From Capronia americana (Eukaryota > Ascomycota > Eurotiomycetes > Chaetothyriales > Herpotrichiellaceae), in assembly GCA_016110215.1 (NCBI GenBank), contig JADWQD010000013.1:744001-808000 (forward strand): a DNA stretch of 64,000 bases, read 5' to 3'. Position 1 is the stretch's first letter, and the number at the start of each line of letters is the position of its first letter. The translations under genes and the position numbers were made by a program. Under the pieces are notes generated by a model. It searched no databases and had not been told where the DNA came from. It worked only from the letters and a program-made list of their open reading frames with translations. Below, one piece after another: positions 9,662 through 20,972 of this stretch.

Positions 9662-10953
9662 TCATCGCATAAAGATCTGATCCAAGCCTTTCGCGTCCGC
9701 GAGCACCATTTTCTTCGCTTGGATGTTCCGCCCCCGGAGGAGATGGCGCCCATTCTTCAGGGCCAGCACACTCGGGGAACTTGATCTGGAAATCTCGGAC
9801 TCGAGCACGCCCTTCACTTGTTCTGGCTTGAGTTTTCGCTTCTTCTTATTCTTCTGCTGCTCCTTCGTCGCCATTCCGGCCTCGTCGTCCGACGACGGCG
9901 CGGATGAGACAGGCTCGTCTGGCGGATGTGATATCGATATCGGGGATCTTTGCAGAGGCAATGCTGCCGGCGTGTGTGCTGGGGACATGCTCTCGTCGCC
10001 GCCTTCCCGCCTCGCCTTCCTTTGGGCCTTCTCCTCCTTTCGTCTCCGCTTTTCTTCTTTGCGCTGTTTCTTTGCTGCTTTGATTCGTCGTCGTTCGTCA
10101 CGCTCCTGCTGCCGCTCCCGCCCAGTCTGATCTTGTGAGAGTGCTCCGATTTCTAAGGCACCCAGCGCATTCTGCTGCTGCTTGTCGCCGCGGTTGTTTT
10201 TATCATCGTCCTCTGATTCGTCCTCCCTTGGTTCTTCTGATTCTTCTGCCTTGTCTTCTTTCTGATCCTGATTCCCCACCAAAACGCCCCCTCTCACGAA
10301 TACCATCCCACCCCACCGCCCCCGGAAGAACATCTCCAACTTCCTCTCCTCGACTTTCTTCCCCTCCTCTTGCTGCTCGACGTCTCCTTTCCCATTCAAC
10401 CTGCCCAACAAGCCCTGAAACGCATCAAACCCGGTCTTCTGCGCCTCGACGTCCGCGCCCCCTCCACGCCTCGCGGCCCCTAAGCCGAGATTATCGTCTT
10501 TGAACAAAATCCCCACCCTCGCAGCGGCGAGCCGTTCCGCATCGGTGGCTAGCCCGGAGCGGTGCCGGGAATGAGAGGACGAGGCCGCCGAGACGTCGCG
10601 TGCCCCCAGCGCCTGTCCCTCCGACCAGCCTTGCTGCGTCATGAGGCGGTGGCCGTAGGACGGGCCTGCGGATTGTCCCGACCAAGCGAGGTTGCGGGGG
10701 TCGTGGCCGATCTTGCGGCGTCTGGGCAGAAAAGGACGGGTCAGAACGACTTGACGTGGCGGAGAAAGAGGAAGGGGAGAGAGAGAGAGATGTGCATAGA
10801 GCGAGAGAGCGAGCGAGCAGGGAAGGGAAGGGGGTGGCGGGCTCAATATGTAGTGTCGCTCATCGCAATCGCATCGCATCGTCTTGCCTTGCTCTGCGAG
10901 TGTGCTCGAAAAATCAATGGTAGTACTTACTTTCTCGGTTCGGCGAGCCCCAT
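9662..10953 (-). CDS. PXR1: G-patch ribosome-assembly protein, Gno1/Pxr1 (PinX1) homologue
   Basis: A 360-residue nucleolar protein in two exons: 10953-10931 (MGLAEPRK) and 10721-9662, with a 208-nt intron. The joined start MGLAEPRKRRKIGHDPRN, followed by SYGHRLMTQQGWSEGQALG, is the conserved Pxr1/Gno1/PinX1 opening and G-patch (about 28-75), extending through VGILFKDDNLGLGA. The second half is long acidic and Lys/Arg-rich tracts (KKQRKEEKRRRKEEKAQRK), as in yeast Pxr1. The yeast protein activates the helicase Prp43 and is needed for 18S rRNA processing and snoRNA trimming; the same role is inferred. The tiny first exon is easily missed, and a start inside the intron would give a false N-terminus of low complexity. 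Bud23, another 18S maturation factor, is about 51 kb away. Confidence 0.9.
10722..10930 (-). other. Long low-complexity intron of PXR1
   Basis: 209 nt from GTAAGT to CCCAG. On the coding strand it is strongly pyrimidine-rich (CTCTCT runs near 10770-10800). It is several times longer than most introns here. Confidence 0.75.
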
Positions 10954-11584
10954 TTTGACCCTCACAATCCTGGTGCCCTCTGTGCCTGTTCTAGCTAAAG
11001 GAGAGGGAGTACCGTCCACGGCAGGATTGTCTGGTTGGGCGCCGAGATTCCTATTCGTGGGAAATTTCTCGAGGAAAGTCGAAATCTACAAAATTTACAG
11101 TTTGCATTTCCCGGAATCAAAGGCCCGCCGTAGAGATAGATGTCTACGGTGAGTCCAACGCGTAGTTTCACATGCTCTGCAGCAAACCGCCTAACCTACA
11201 GGATCCCGATACGAAAGCTCACCAACTGACACTTTACCTTCTCCTTTCAGTGTTTGCGTGGCATGTCCTGAAAGAACGGACAATTGCACAAAGTCTGTCA
11301 GATATGTCCTTGTAGCAGAATTAGGGTCTCCCGGCCGGAAAACGATCAGAAGTCTAGCGGCATTGCGGCATTTGCTTTGCTCCTCGGGAGCCTCAGTGGT
11401 ATCTTCATTCACAAAAATAATAAACCTTAACCCGAACGTCCTGTGCACCAACGTAACCTTCGTCATGCCTTCGAGTATCTATGCGCCATAAAATCTCGGC
11501 GGCACCACCGTGATTGCGGCTAACGGGCTTCTTCCGTACTCCATACTCCGTGCTTGTATGCTTCAATGAATCGACAGTGCCAAT
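10954..11584. other. Intergenic
   Basis: PXR1 promoter and 3' flank of the small membrane protein gene. A 91-residue leftward open frame at 11191-11466 has no recognisable features and is not annotated. Confidence 0.45.
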
Positions 11585-12085
11585 TCAACCAATGTCTGTG
11601 GTTGTGTTGTTATTCTTGTACACTCCTCCACCAACCTTGATGCTGACACTAACAGCAATTGCCACTGCTGCACCAACAATAAGCAGCCCAATCAAGATCT
11701 TAACCACGATTCTCTGGCGCGGAGAAAGTCTCGACAGCCATGCACACCCTCTCTGTTTCGGCTTGGTCATGCACTGCTTCTGTGTCTTCCAGAACATGAA
11801 TCTGTTCTTTGTTGCTGCGTTCTGGGCATCTGTTTTCTCTTGTGAGATTGATGGGGAGAGGTTGAACGAGCCGGCCTCGAGGTCTTTCAGGTCATTAACG
11901 GACACGTGCACGGGATCTTGTGATTTGGTGACATCGAAGGACGGTCGAGGAGAGTCGTGCTTGTAGAGGTAGAATGGCGATGTGAATTTGGCATTGCTGC
12001 AGGGGTCGAACTCCGACTTAGGGTGTTCCTGTGTTGTGGGAGGCTTTTGCTCGGTGAGCTCGGTGGCATCGGGTATGGTGGTCAT
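11585..12085 (-). CDS. Small single-pass membrane protein, function unknown
   Basis: A 166-residue protein beginning MTTIPDATELTEQ (ATG 12085; a longer frame to 12196 has only a non-ATG start). The N-terminal 110 residues are polar and Pro/Ser-rich, probably cytosolic or unstructured. A Cys/Arg-rich segment (QRGCAWLSRLSPRQR) precedes one transmembrane helix at about 126-148 (KILIGLLIVGAAVAIAVSVSI), then a short tail with KVGGGVYKNNNTT. This plan, with the Gly/Val-rich helix and GGGVY tail, recurs in unnamed Pezizomycotina proteins. I do not recognise a function. Codon use and an uninterrupted frame support a real gene. Confidence 0.6.
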   Translation of the reverse strand: MTTIPDATELTEQKPPTTQEHPKSEFDPCSNAKFTSPFYLYKHDSPRPSFDVTKSQDPVHVSVNDLKDLEAGSFNLSPSISQEKTDAQNAATKNRFMFWKTQKQCMTKPKQRGCAWLSRLSPRQRIVVKILIGLLIVGAAVAIAVSVSIKVGGGVYKNNNTTTDIG

Positions 12086-13329
12086 TTCGAGGTGCGGTGT
12101 GCAGATGCAAATCTGAACAGTTGCAGGTGGTAGGGATGTGGTCGCTGAAGCATATGCCTCTGCAGGAGGATAACGAGTAACGCGGCCAAAGGGCAAAAGT
12201 GAGAGTTTAAGTGTCCATGTTGACCAAAAAGAGTCAAAACTGGTGAGGATGTCTCGGCCTGAGTGAGAGTTTTCCTTGCTTCAGAAGAGTGCGTTTGTAG
12301 GGTGTGGAAGTGAGTCGTGGTTGCTCGTGAGATTGATTGACAGGGTTTCTAAAGCAAGCACACTCTGGTGTCAGTAGTCGAAGATCTTTGCTCGAGGTGA
12401 GGCAGGCACGTTTTCTGATCACTGCGGTTCCGGAAGGCTGGGCGAGGCGAGCGCTTGCAAGGTGACGTTCGTGTAACGCGTGGCAGATGTCTCGGAAGGT
12501 GCTCTTGAGCTCAACCTCACACCGAGTGCGTTTGTGGCAAGAGCTTCAAGACATATGTAGGCGCCATAACTCTCATTCCCTGATGAGCTCACTTCATCAG
12601 CCATGCCAGGTGGTGCCGAAGCCCATTGGAGCTGAATGCGAGGTGCAATCAAACAGGCCTGGCCATCCAAACCTTGAATTGGGAGGCTGGATGTGGGAAT
12701 TAGACTGGGGAAGCCTGGTCCTTGCATCAACAGGCCCAGCCGCCACCGCCGCCGCTGGACTAGTGCCCCCGCTACTGTTGGCTAGGCTCGGGTACCTGCC
12801 GCCTAATCACGCTTAACCGCGAAAGCTGCGGTCCTCTATCTTATCCAGGTGTCCCTATCATTCGCATGGAGAAGAGCGGTCCTGCTGTGCTTGAGATTGT
12901 CTTCTACCGAGTTACGAGGTACTGTAGCCTTGAAAGCCACACCTGGAAGATTCTGCAGTCCACTGGCAGACTCAGTTGGAGGAGGCTGAAGTCGAGATCA
13001 AACCGCCCGTGTGAGGGCAACAACGCCCAACCAAGATTCAATGATCGCCCATTAATGGCAAAGACGCGGCTTGTGGCGCGCCCGAAAGTGGCTTCTGTTC
13101 CTGGGCCATGCCTAAAGCTGGAATCCCCTTGCCCACTTCCTTGTTCCACGGCATCTCAGTCAGCGTCATAGCTCCACCTCGCGAGAATTACCATGAAACA
13201 GAATCCATGTGATGAAGGGCTTTTCATTTTCGGCTGAGATGCACTGAAATCTAAACGGCATCTCGCGGGCTATGTGCTGTCAACCTAGCTACACCAGAAA
13301 CGAGAGCAGGTGCCATGACGGTGAAATTA
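12086..13329. other. 1.2-kb gap without a recognised gene
   Basis: Open frames of 60-110 residues exist on both strands, but none has family features or convincing splice structure. Holds the promoter of the small membrane protein gene and the 3' end of the ABCC gene. Confidence 0.4.
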
Positions 13330-16300
13330 CTACGACTCTCTGAAGAAATCCTCCTTTACGATGTGGCTCTTATCACACATGCCACGGAAGATGCCACCCG
13401 CCTCAAACAGATTGATAGGGGTATCCAATTCCGCGATCCTGCCCTTGTCCATCACGCAGATGCGATCGTAGTTGATGATGGTCTTCAGTCGATGGGCGAT
13501 GCATAGCACTGTCTTTCCCGCAAACCCGGTTCGCATCGTGCGTTGGATTTTTTCGTCGGTCTCAAAATCGACGGACGAGGTTGCTTCGTCGCAGACAATG
13601 ATCTGCGAATTGCGGACAAGGGCTCTTGCCAATGCCATCAGTTGTCGCTGTCCGAGCGAGAAGTTTAGGCCTTCCTCTTCAACAGTGCTGTCGAGGTGTA
13701 TACGGCTCGGTCCAGGTGGCTGGTTGACATTCGATGTTGACGTCGCGGCAGTACGAGCGGTGTCAGGGCGATCAACCTTCATCTCTCCCTTTTCTGTCGT
13801 GACCGTCTCTTCTCCTACGAGATCTGCTTTCCGCAGGGCTGCCCAGAGTTCCAGGTCTGAATGCTCGTGGAATGGGTCGAGGTTCGATCGGATGGTACCC
13901 CGGAACAGGGTAGGATCCTGCGGGATGATGGCCAACCGAGACCGCAAGTCATACAACCCGACGGTTGAGATATCGATATCGTCAATCTTGATCTGGCCCG
14001 AGGACAGTTCAGTTAACCGGAAGAGTGCCGACATGATGGACGACTTGCCAGCTCCAGTCCGACCAACAATGCCAATACGCTCGCCGCCTGTAATGTGGAA
14101 ATCCAGACCTTGCAGCACCAGCGGTAGTCCTGCTCGGTATCTCATCTCCACCTTGTTGAAGGTGATCGCCCCTGTTTGAGGCCAATTATCCGGCACTTCT
14201 CTGCCCTTCAATGGTGCCTCTTCCTCCAGCTGTGTACCGTAATAGTGGATTCTTTCCGTGGCGTTCATGTTGTTCTCCACCTCAGCCAGCTGTCGCACGG
14301 TAAATTGAATCATCTGTACAATGGCCAGAACATATGACAAAACCAAGCCTGCTATGCTAGGATTAACATTAAAACGATCAGTCACCACCAAAATGCCAGT
14401 GACAAAAACAAGCATATTTCCAATGGCGTCCAAACGAGTCGATAGCCATCGCTGATTGGCAAAGGTAAGATAGTATGCAGAATTCATCTGGTCGATGGCG
14501 TCGCGCAGTCGCGTGGTGAAATACGGCTGCAAGCCATACGCTCGGATAGATGCAACACCTGAGATGGACTCGGAAAATCGTGCAAAGACGGTGGATCGCA
14601 GCACCGCCTCGTGTCGTTTGATCTCTCGCGCCGATGATCGGTAATAACTGGAAGCGAACAAAAACAGGATGAAAAGTGGCCCAAGAGCCACGGCGAAGTA
14701 GTGGAAGTATGCAATGATCAGCGCGAAGACTGACATGATCATGGCCAGTGTAAGGAAATACATCCTCATGGCATCGGTCAAGCTGTTGTCCATCGAATCG
14801 ACGTCTTTCGAGAACCGATTGGTAATGCGACCGAGAGGCGTGGTGTCGAAGAACGACATTGGAGCTCGCAGGGTCCGGGTCATCGCTTTCTGAAGCAGAG
14901 CTCTGCTGGCATTGGTTCCACTCGTGGACAGGAAGGTCGAAAATGAAAACAGGAGCAGGGCCTGCGAGAGGCCTAGACAGGCGTATGCAGCAATGTAGAC
15001 ACCTTCGGAGAAGCCAAATTTGTCACTGGTCCACCAGCTCAGCCACAAGCTCGTCACAATGTTGGAGCCCTGCGAGAGCAAAAGGCAGATGAAGATCAGG
15101 GGCCAGAAGACAGGCGATCCCGATGCCCGGATGTACGCTCCCCAGACGGACCAGCTGACAGACTTTACGGCACGCTCTTCCTGTTGCATCAGAGCGGCCG
15201 GCTTGCCCCTCTTGTCTTTCTTCTCGGGCTTTTTCTCCTCCTCTTCCGTTGTCTTGGCTTTGGCGAGAGCGGTCTCGTCTTCTTGGGCAGTCGTGGCCAT
15301 CAATTTCTGGAAGTCAACGCTCATACTCATCAGATTGTCGAAGGTATCAATGGCTTGAATATGGCCGTCCTCCATCCAAATGATCCGGTCACATCTGTTC
15401 AGAACGTGCAGCTGGTGAGTAGCTAAGATCCTGCATTTGTCCTTCATCAGCCCGCATATTGCCTTGTCCATGATGTGACGGCCAACGTGGGCATCGACAG
15501 CCGAGAGCGGGTCGTCCATCAGAACGATGTCGGCATCGAAATAGATGGCTCGTGCAATGTTCAACCGCTGCTTTTGACCGCCTGACAGGGTTATCCCTCG
15601 TTCGCCGATCTCGGTTTGATCTCCGGCAGGGAGAATTTGCAGGTCAGGTTCCAAAGCGCAGGCATTGATGACTTCTTTGTACCACTTGCTTTTGTACGGC
15701 TTTCCAAAAATGATGTTCTCTTTGAGGGTAGCATTTTGGATCCAGGCATATTGCGGGCAAAAAGCCCGAGAGGACGCCAGCTTGATCTTGCCGCCTGTCT
15801 TACGCATGTCTCCCGCGAGCGCAGCAAGAAGAGAGGTCTTGCCAGAACCAACGGTGCCGATAACCGCAATCAGTTCGTTTCTTCCCACTGTAAAATCGAT
15901 GTCGTGTAACCTGAAAGGTTCTAGTTCGGTTGTTTCGCTGGCGATGTCCTCGTTGGACGCACTGGGCGATTTCTCGGTCTTTTTCGCGGCCTTGTCAGCT
16001 TTCTTTTGGGCTTTCTTGCGCTCCTTCTCAGCCTTTTTGGCTGCCATGAGCTCAAATCTGGTCTGGAACGTGTTTGTCCTCTCTTTGTCTTGTGTCACCG
16101 TCCGCTCCCACGTAAATGAAGCGTGCTGCACTTCGACGGCTGGTTCCATATCATCATCCCAAATTACCTCGTCCTTCTGCTCTTCCGAGAGAAGGAATTC
16201 TTGGATGCGCTCAAGCGATGTCTTGGCGTCGGTGACCTGTCCAAGGACCAAAGGGAGCAAGTTGAGTGGCATTCGCAGGGAATTGAAAAGGGCTAGAGAG

Positions 16301-17805
16301 GAAAAGACCCGCGCAGGAGCCAAGCCGTGGTCGGTCAACGAATACGTGATAAAGGCCAGCATGGACGCAAACACGGGCATTGACATGGCGACCGCGTTGA
16401 TTGCGTTCCTGATGGAGAGCAAGATCTGTATGGCCCTGATCTCTCGCTTACGGAGTTCCTTCAAGCGATCAAGGAAGCTGCTTTCCCACCCAAAAAATTT
16501 GACGAATCGGACGGAGCCCAAAATTTCTTGGGTGAGCGTAACACGCTGGTCGGTAATCTTGTTGATCTTCTTTCTCCTCTTCATGAGTGACCTTATTGTT
16601 TTGGTCAACAGTGGCAAGGTAGCGATGAGCAGACCGTAGCCTGCCAGCGCACTATATCCGATGTTAATGCATAACACGACCAACACCACAATGAGCTGGA
16701 TTGGTGAAGTCCACAGGATGTGGAACATTCCAGACGCCTGGTCAACCCGGTAGGTGTCGACACTCATCAGGTTGACAATCCTGCCGTTGGTCCAGCCGGT
16801 GCCGTCTCCAGCAATTCCGGCTCCTTTGTTGGGCGTGGTCTTTGCACCGCCCTTGGGATGAAGTCGTTTGGACAGGGCGCGAGCAAGGGCCGGTCGGCTC
16901 ACCTTCTCTTCCGCTGGCTCCGTCGCTTGCTCACGCACCTCCTCATCCTTTAGAGCTCTTCCGCCCGCCTTTGCTCTACCTGAGATGACCAGGGACTTTT
17001 CGAAAATGGCGTTGATCAAGACCGCCCTGCATTCTCCTCCGACCATCATGCCACGGTACAGGAAATGGTTCGTCGACATTGTTTGGCATATCTGCATAAA
17101 AGTGATGGCGATGACAAGACCGATACCATGGCCGATGCTGGGAGATTTGCCGCCAGTCTTGTCCGCCACCCATGCGTCTGCAGCGAACTGGATCAGATAG
17201 CGGGTGGTGAATGGTGAAAAGACTTGAAGAAGGGCAGAAAACAGAGCGCAAGCAGCGCCAAGCGCGAATTCACCCCGGTATGTATCGACAAGTGCCCACA
17301 TCAGAGGGTTACGTTCTCCTCGCGCGTTTCGACGCTCGAAAGAGGCAGTCAGCTTGTCCATCATGGTGGCGGCACTCCTGTCAGGATTGACAAGCCAAAT
17401 GTCGTTCAGCTCGATGGGTCGCTTGTAACCGGTGTTCATGAGAGGATTCATCCATTGGAACGTCAACAGACTCAGGAAGCTCGCATTGTATTCTCGAGAT
17501 ACTGCCCGTTCCTCCGGTATGGGCGGAGGATTGCGCCGGAGAGGGTTTATTCTGTAGTGCCATGGTGCTTTCTCTGGCTGGACGGCCGGAAAGGCGGCAG
17601 AGCTGGCCTCGGTTGCGTCGGTTACCGTGGACTCGATCTTTTCCAGCCGCATGCTGTCTTGACTCTTCCCTCGTCCTGCTCTTCGGACATCCTTGGGCAC
17701 TTCCAAATACTGCACTGGCTCGTTCCTCTGCGCCAAGTCCTGCTCTTCGACATTGTTCTGGGAGACGGCGCGCTCGAGCTCCTTTCCATCGTCCGGACGC
17801 GTCAT
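13330..17805 (-). CDS. ABCC-type multidrug transporter, Yor1-like
   Basis: A single-exon full-size ABC exporter of 1491 residues. Order: charged N-terminus; first six-helix domain (about 180-560); NBD1 with Walker A GTVGSGKTS (about 650), intact signature LSGGQKQ (about 740) and Walker B IVLMDDPLSAVD; Lys/Glu-rich linker; second six-helix domain (about 930-1200); NBD2 with Walker A GRTGAGKSS (about 1250), signature SLGQRQ and Walker B IIVCDEATSSVD. NBD1 has Asp in place of the catalytic Glu (DDPLS), normal for ABCC proteins, so NBD2 is the hydrolytic site. It lacks the TMD0 extension of vacuolar MRPs, which with the motif style places it near yeast Yor1 (plasma-membrane export of organic anions and oligomycin). 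Substrate not predictable. Confidence 0.93.
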   Translation of the reverse strand: MTRPDDGKELERAVSQNNVEEQDLAQRNEPVQYLEVPKDVRRAGRGKSQDSMRLEKIESTVTDATEASSAAFPAVQPEKAPWHYRINPLRRNPPPIPEERAVSREYNASFLSLLTFQWMNPLMNTGYKRPIELNDIWLVNPDRSAATMMDKLTASFERRNARGERNPLMWALVDTYRGEFALGAACALFSALLQVFSPFTTRYLIQFAADAWVADKTGGKSPSIGHGIGLVIAITFMQICQTMSTNHFLYRGMMVGGECRAVLINAIFEKSLVISGRAKAGGRALKDEEVREQATEPAEEKVSRPALARALSKRLHPKGGAKTTPNKGAGIAGDGTGWTNGRIVNLMSVDTYRVDQASGMFHILWTSPIQLIVVLVVLCINIGYSALAGYGLLIATLPLLTKTIRSLMKRRKKINKITDQRVTLTQEILGSVRFVKFFGWESSFLDRLKELRKREIRAIQILLSIRNAINAVAMSMPVFASMLAFITYSLTDHGLAPARVFSSLALFNSLRMPLNLLPLVLGQVTDAKTSLERIQEFLLSEEQKDEVIWDDDMEPAVEVQHASFTWERTVTQDKERTNTFQTRFELMAAKKAEKERKKAQKKADKAAKKTEKSPSASNEDIASETTELEPFRLHDIDFTVGRNELIAVIGTVGSGKTSLLAALAGDMRKTGGKIKLASSRAFCPQYAWIQNATLKENIIFGKPYKSKWYKEVINACALEPDLQILPAGDQTEIGERGITLSGGQKQRLNIARAIYFDADIVLMDDPLSAVDAHVGRHIMDKAICGLMKDKCRILATHQLHVLNRCDRIIWMEDGHIQAIDTFDNLMSMSVDFQKLMATTAQEDETALAKAKTTEEEEKKPEKKDKRGKPAALMQQEERAVKSVSWSVWGAYIRASGSPVFWPLIFICLLLSQGSNIVTSLWLSWWTSDKFGFSEGVYIAAYACLGLSQALLLFSFSTFLSTSGTNASRALLQKAMTRTLRAPMSFFDTTPLGRITNRFSKDVDSMDNSLTDAMRMYFLTLAMIMSVFALIIAYFHYFAVALGPLFILFLFASSYYRSSAREIKRHEAVLRSTVFARFSESISGVASIRAYGLQPYFTTRLRDAIDQMNSAYYLTFANQRWLSTRLDAIGNMLVFVTGILVVTDRFNVNPSIAGLVLSYVLAIVQMIQFTVRQLAEVENNMNATERIHYYGTQLEEEAPLKGREVPDNWPQTGAITFNKVEMRYRAGLPLVLQGLDFHITGGERIGIVGRTGAGKSSIMSALFRLTELSSGQIKIDDIDISTVGLYDLRSRLAIIPQDPTLFRGTIRSNLDPFHEHSDLELWAALRKADLVGEETVTTEKGEMKVDRPDTARTAATSTSNVNQPPGPSRIHLDSTVEEEGLNFSLGQRQLMALARALVRNSQIIVCDEATSSVDFETDEKIQRTMRTGFAGKTVLCIAHRLKTIINYDRICVMDKGRIAELDTPINLFEAGGIFRGMCDKSHIVKEDFFRES

Positions 17806-19326
17806 GGCGACCGCTGCCGTTTAGGGCACGAATAACAACGGATAATAGCTGGCGAAGTCGGGCGGACAATCCATCATGAAGTCACTGAGCAAAAGTGGGG
17901 AGGGGCAAAGAATATGTAGCAACACCGCGAAAGATACGGTGACGGAAGGGAACAGAGCCGGCAACTGATGACTGGAAGGCGACCGGGATCAGGCGCGAAA
18001 ACATCCTCGGTGTTGTCGTAATTGAAGTTGAGGCAGAGCCTTTACGGCAAAGCGGCCACAAGCGAGCGGCGCAAGCGTTGAACAGTGGGTGCGTCCTCGG
18101 AGGCGACAGCTAATAGAGACACAACAGATCAGCTAGTGGCCACGTCTATTGGGCGGGCCGGGGGCATTCCTCCAGGCAATGCTGTGAACCACGGACTGGG
18201 GCCCTTGAAAATCTGGCACCGTCTCGCAAATGGCCCTGCAAGCCAAAGCTTGTCTGCGCTCATTTGCCCCAACACAGCAACCGGAACCTCGCTGCCTCCA
18301 GAGCTTAGCAATACCCTATGCAATGCCCTGAACGGTAACTTTGGGAACCCCGCAACACACTTTCCTCTGGGGCACTTCTCTACGTACTCGTTCGAGTACA
18401 TTCTGCGGTGATAGTGACTATACTATACGCCTTGTGGAAGGTCGAATTTGGGCCAGAAGTGGACGCCTATCTCGGCTCCACAGGCGCCAGTGCGCACCAC
18501 CAGGTCTATGATTTGGAGATCTCGCTTCGGATGCACTCGCCACGGCTCACATGGTCAGGATCGGTCATATCACTCATCATCCAAGTCTCATCGCGAAAGC
18601 TTCCTCGTGTATCTGGCTGCCTGGATATCCTGACGCATGAGATCGACACAAAAACCTCCACGTTTCTTCTGTATCACCGCTCATCAGGTTGTGTAAACGC
18701 CAGAGGACCGCCACTTCTGCTTCTGCCTGTGCTACGGAAGGCATATTCTGCGGCGGCTCAGCGGTCAAGAGACGGTCCCAGAGCCACGGACATTATGCAT
18801 GACTGCCTGAAACCCGACAACTAACCCCACCACACTTTTGTGACAGGGTCCGGCAGATGACTGCTGCAAAGAAGAGAGAATCATGCGGATATCATCCTTC
18901 TGCCGTATACTACATGCTTTCCAGAATACTCCAGTACATTTGTTGAGCGGCGCTTACTGCTTCTTGTCGGGGCCGAGGGTAATTTTATCGACGCCGTTGC
19001 TCGGTACCCGGTAAGACACGAATATTTCGCCAGTTTTCTGCCGGGCAGTCCTCGACTGCTTGCAGAACGGCCCGTTACCGGATGGCAACCCCGCAGTCAC
19101 GTTGTGCGCCTCGCAACAATACATTGGTTTCGGAAGTAAAGCCGTAGCATGTTCACTGACTGGTGCAGGGTCTAGTCTATTATGCCAGGCAATGTGGCGG
19201 TCCACGAATTCCTATTCTTTCTGCCTATAAGAGCCAAGAAGCATACATGTTACGTGCCTATTTCCTGGCTTTCTTGGAGGATGCACTTGATATTCAACTC
19301 AAGGCAGGGAGGCTTGAATCCCCTAT
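17806..19326. other. 1.5-kb gap without a recognised gene
   Basis: ABCC promoter plus unassigned sequence. Frames at 18085-18824 and 18954-19205 were examined; none shows a recognisable family or a clean intron model. Confidence 0.4.
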
Positions 19327-20208
19327 TCAAAGGTTTGTGCTTGCTGCAACATCCACGAGCAGGTCTGTCGTCCTTCGGAGCTCGCTGACCTTTTTATCCA
19401 CCACCTTCCAGCAGTCAGGCCCAATGATCACTCGCAACAGGTGTGCCTTTTTGATGAGCTCGCCAGCCTCGCCCTCTCCAGTGGCTGCCTCGAACATGAC
19501 CTTGGCGGCCTTGTCCGGGCTCCCTATGGCAGTGCTCGACAGTTTGGAGACATGACTGAGCCTGACGCTCACAGGGTGATTGCCTCTGTACTCCTCTGAG
19601 GGCGCTATGTATTTGCCCACGTTTGACTTGCTAAACTCGGTCCGGTACGCCCCAGGCACAATGATCAGCACGCGAATCCCAAACTGCGCAACCTCTAGAC
19701 TGCACGATTCGGATGCTGCTTCCAGGGCGGCTTTGCTCGCTGCGTACACGCCACAAGCAAGGCCAGGAGCGACACCCTGGGCGCTGGAGACGTTCATGAT
19801 AACGCCTGATCTTCGTCTTCTCATCCCTGGCAGCACAGCTTGCATGATTCTCAGTGGACCAAGGAAGTTGACCTGCATCTGATATACAGCATCGGCGAAG
19901 GGTATATCCTCCAAAGCTCCAAGCACGCTCATCCCAGCATTGTTGACGAGTATGTCGATTCGACCGAAGAACGACTCGGCAAGCTGCATCGTCTTGTTGA
20001 TTTCTTCTTCTGGCTGCGTCGTGTCGAGGGCGACCCATTTCCCGCCGCTCTTCTCGACTTCAGACACCAACTCCGGCGTTTTCGATGGATTGCGAGAGGT
20101 TGCAATGACGGTGTGGCCTTGTGCCATTGCATAACGGGAAAGTGCAAGTCCGAGCCCTGCGCTGGACCCGGTGATGAACCACACTGGCGCTTTGGACATG
20201 GCAGACAT
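19327..20208 (-). CDS. Short-chain dehydrogenase/reductase
   Basis: A 293-residue classical SDR in one exon. NAD(P)-binding TGSSAGLG is at 13-20, the structural motif NNAG at 89-92, the catalytic Ser at 141-142, and YAASK gives Tyr155 and Lys159, so the tetrad is present. ATSRN after the second strand, with Arg at about 39, favours NADP(H). No signal or membrane segment is seen: a cytosolic oxidoreductase of unknown substrate. The start is ATG 20208 (MSAMSKAPVW); a second Met three codons later is equally possible, and an upstream in-frame TTG was ignored. It is divergent from SDHB, with 760 bp between starts. Confidence 0.9.
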   Translation of the reverse strand: MSAMSKAPVWFITGSSAGLGLALSRYAMAQGHTVIATSRNPSKTPELVSEVEKSGGKWVALDTTQPEEEINKTMQLAESFFGRIDILVNNAGMSVLGALEDIPFADAVYQMQVNFLGPLRIMQAVLPGMRRRRSGVIMNVSSAQGVAPGLACGVYAASKAALEAASESCSLEVAQFGIRVLIIVPGAYRTEFSKSNVGKYIAPSEEYRGNHPVSVRLSHVSKLSSTAIGSPDKAAKVMFEAATGEGEAGELIKKAHLLRVIIGPDCWKVVDKKVSELRRTTDLLVDVAASTNL

Positions 20209-20972
20209 GTGCAAGAATGCGAACCGGCTGTGAACCAAGATTCAGCAGTTCAGAATAACGTCGGGATCCCTATGATATACCTAGGTAAGGCGTTCACATA
20301 TGCTGTTTTTATATTCCCGGATACTTACCTCCGCTTCTCCAAAGCTTTGGAAGTCGTCAGGCACGTTGATTGAGGAGTTCGGATATAGACGCGGATTTTA
20401 CATGTGAATTGCCAACACTCAGCCCCGCTACTCCAGACAGCTTGATATCGGCAAGGAGAGGGGGTTGATAGAATTTTTCATGTGCAATGCCATTCCTTGA
20501 TTTGAGGAGAGAAGCTTGAAATAACCAGGGCCGCCAGCACCACCCAGTTGCGGCTGCAGATAGCTGACCGTAGTTAAGTAGACTTTCATTCCTCTATGTC
20601 CGTCTCTCTCCGCGTACGAAGAAGGTGCGACGTCGAAGCAGAACAAATAGTATGGTTATCTCTAGATGACTCTACCAACAACACAATTCAGGTAGACATA
20701 TATCGAAGAAGCCATGGTCTCGACGCTGATAATACTCGGAAGCACGACAGAGGGAGGCCGGAGTTTCGGAAGGAGGCTTCGGCAAAGTTCGCTGGTCATT
20801 TCAAACCGCAGTCTTGTGATTGGTTCCCGAGGTTCAGAGCATCATTGACCACCTCTAACGCCACCTGCTCCTCGCTTTCAATTCAACCACCACGGTCTTT
20901 GAGCGAGCACTCCCTGTGCTCTCGGTCGATCCTGTTGCTGCCACAGCACCGTTGCTGTAACCGACAATCGCC
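20209..20972. other. Divergent promoter region, SDR / SDHB
   Basis: Shared upstream region. Contains a copy of the ACCTAGGT palindrome near 20278-20288 and a CCAAT box close to SDHB. No gene seen. Confidence 0.5.
20819..20823 (-). promoter_or_regulatory. Inverted CCAAT box upstream of SDHB
   Basis: GATTGGTT on the + strand reads AACCAATC on the other, 150 bp before the SDHB start. The HAP (CCAAT-binding) complex controls respiratory genes in fungi, so the site is plausible; the motif is short and could be chance. Confidence 0.35.

Noticed and set aside
11191..11466. 91-codon frame between PXR1 and the small membrane protein
   Set aside because: Composition is borderline, no homologue recognised, and it lies in a normal promoter interval.
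18954..19205. Cys-containing 83-codon leftward frame, considered as a small secreted protein
   Set aside because: No signal peptide or first exon could be joined, and only three cysteines; insufficient support.
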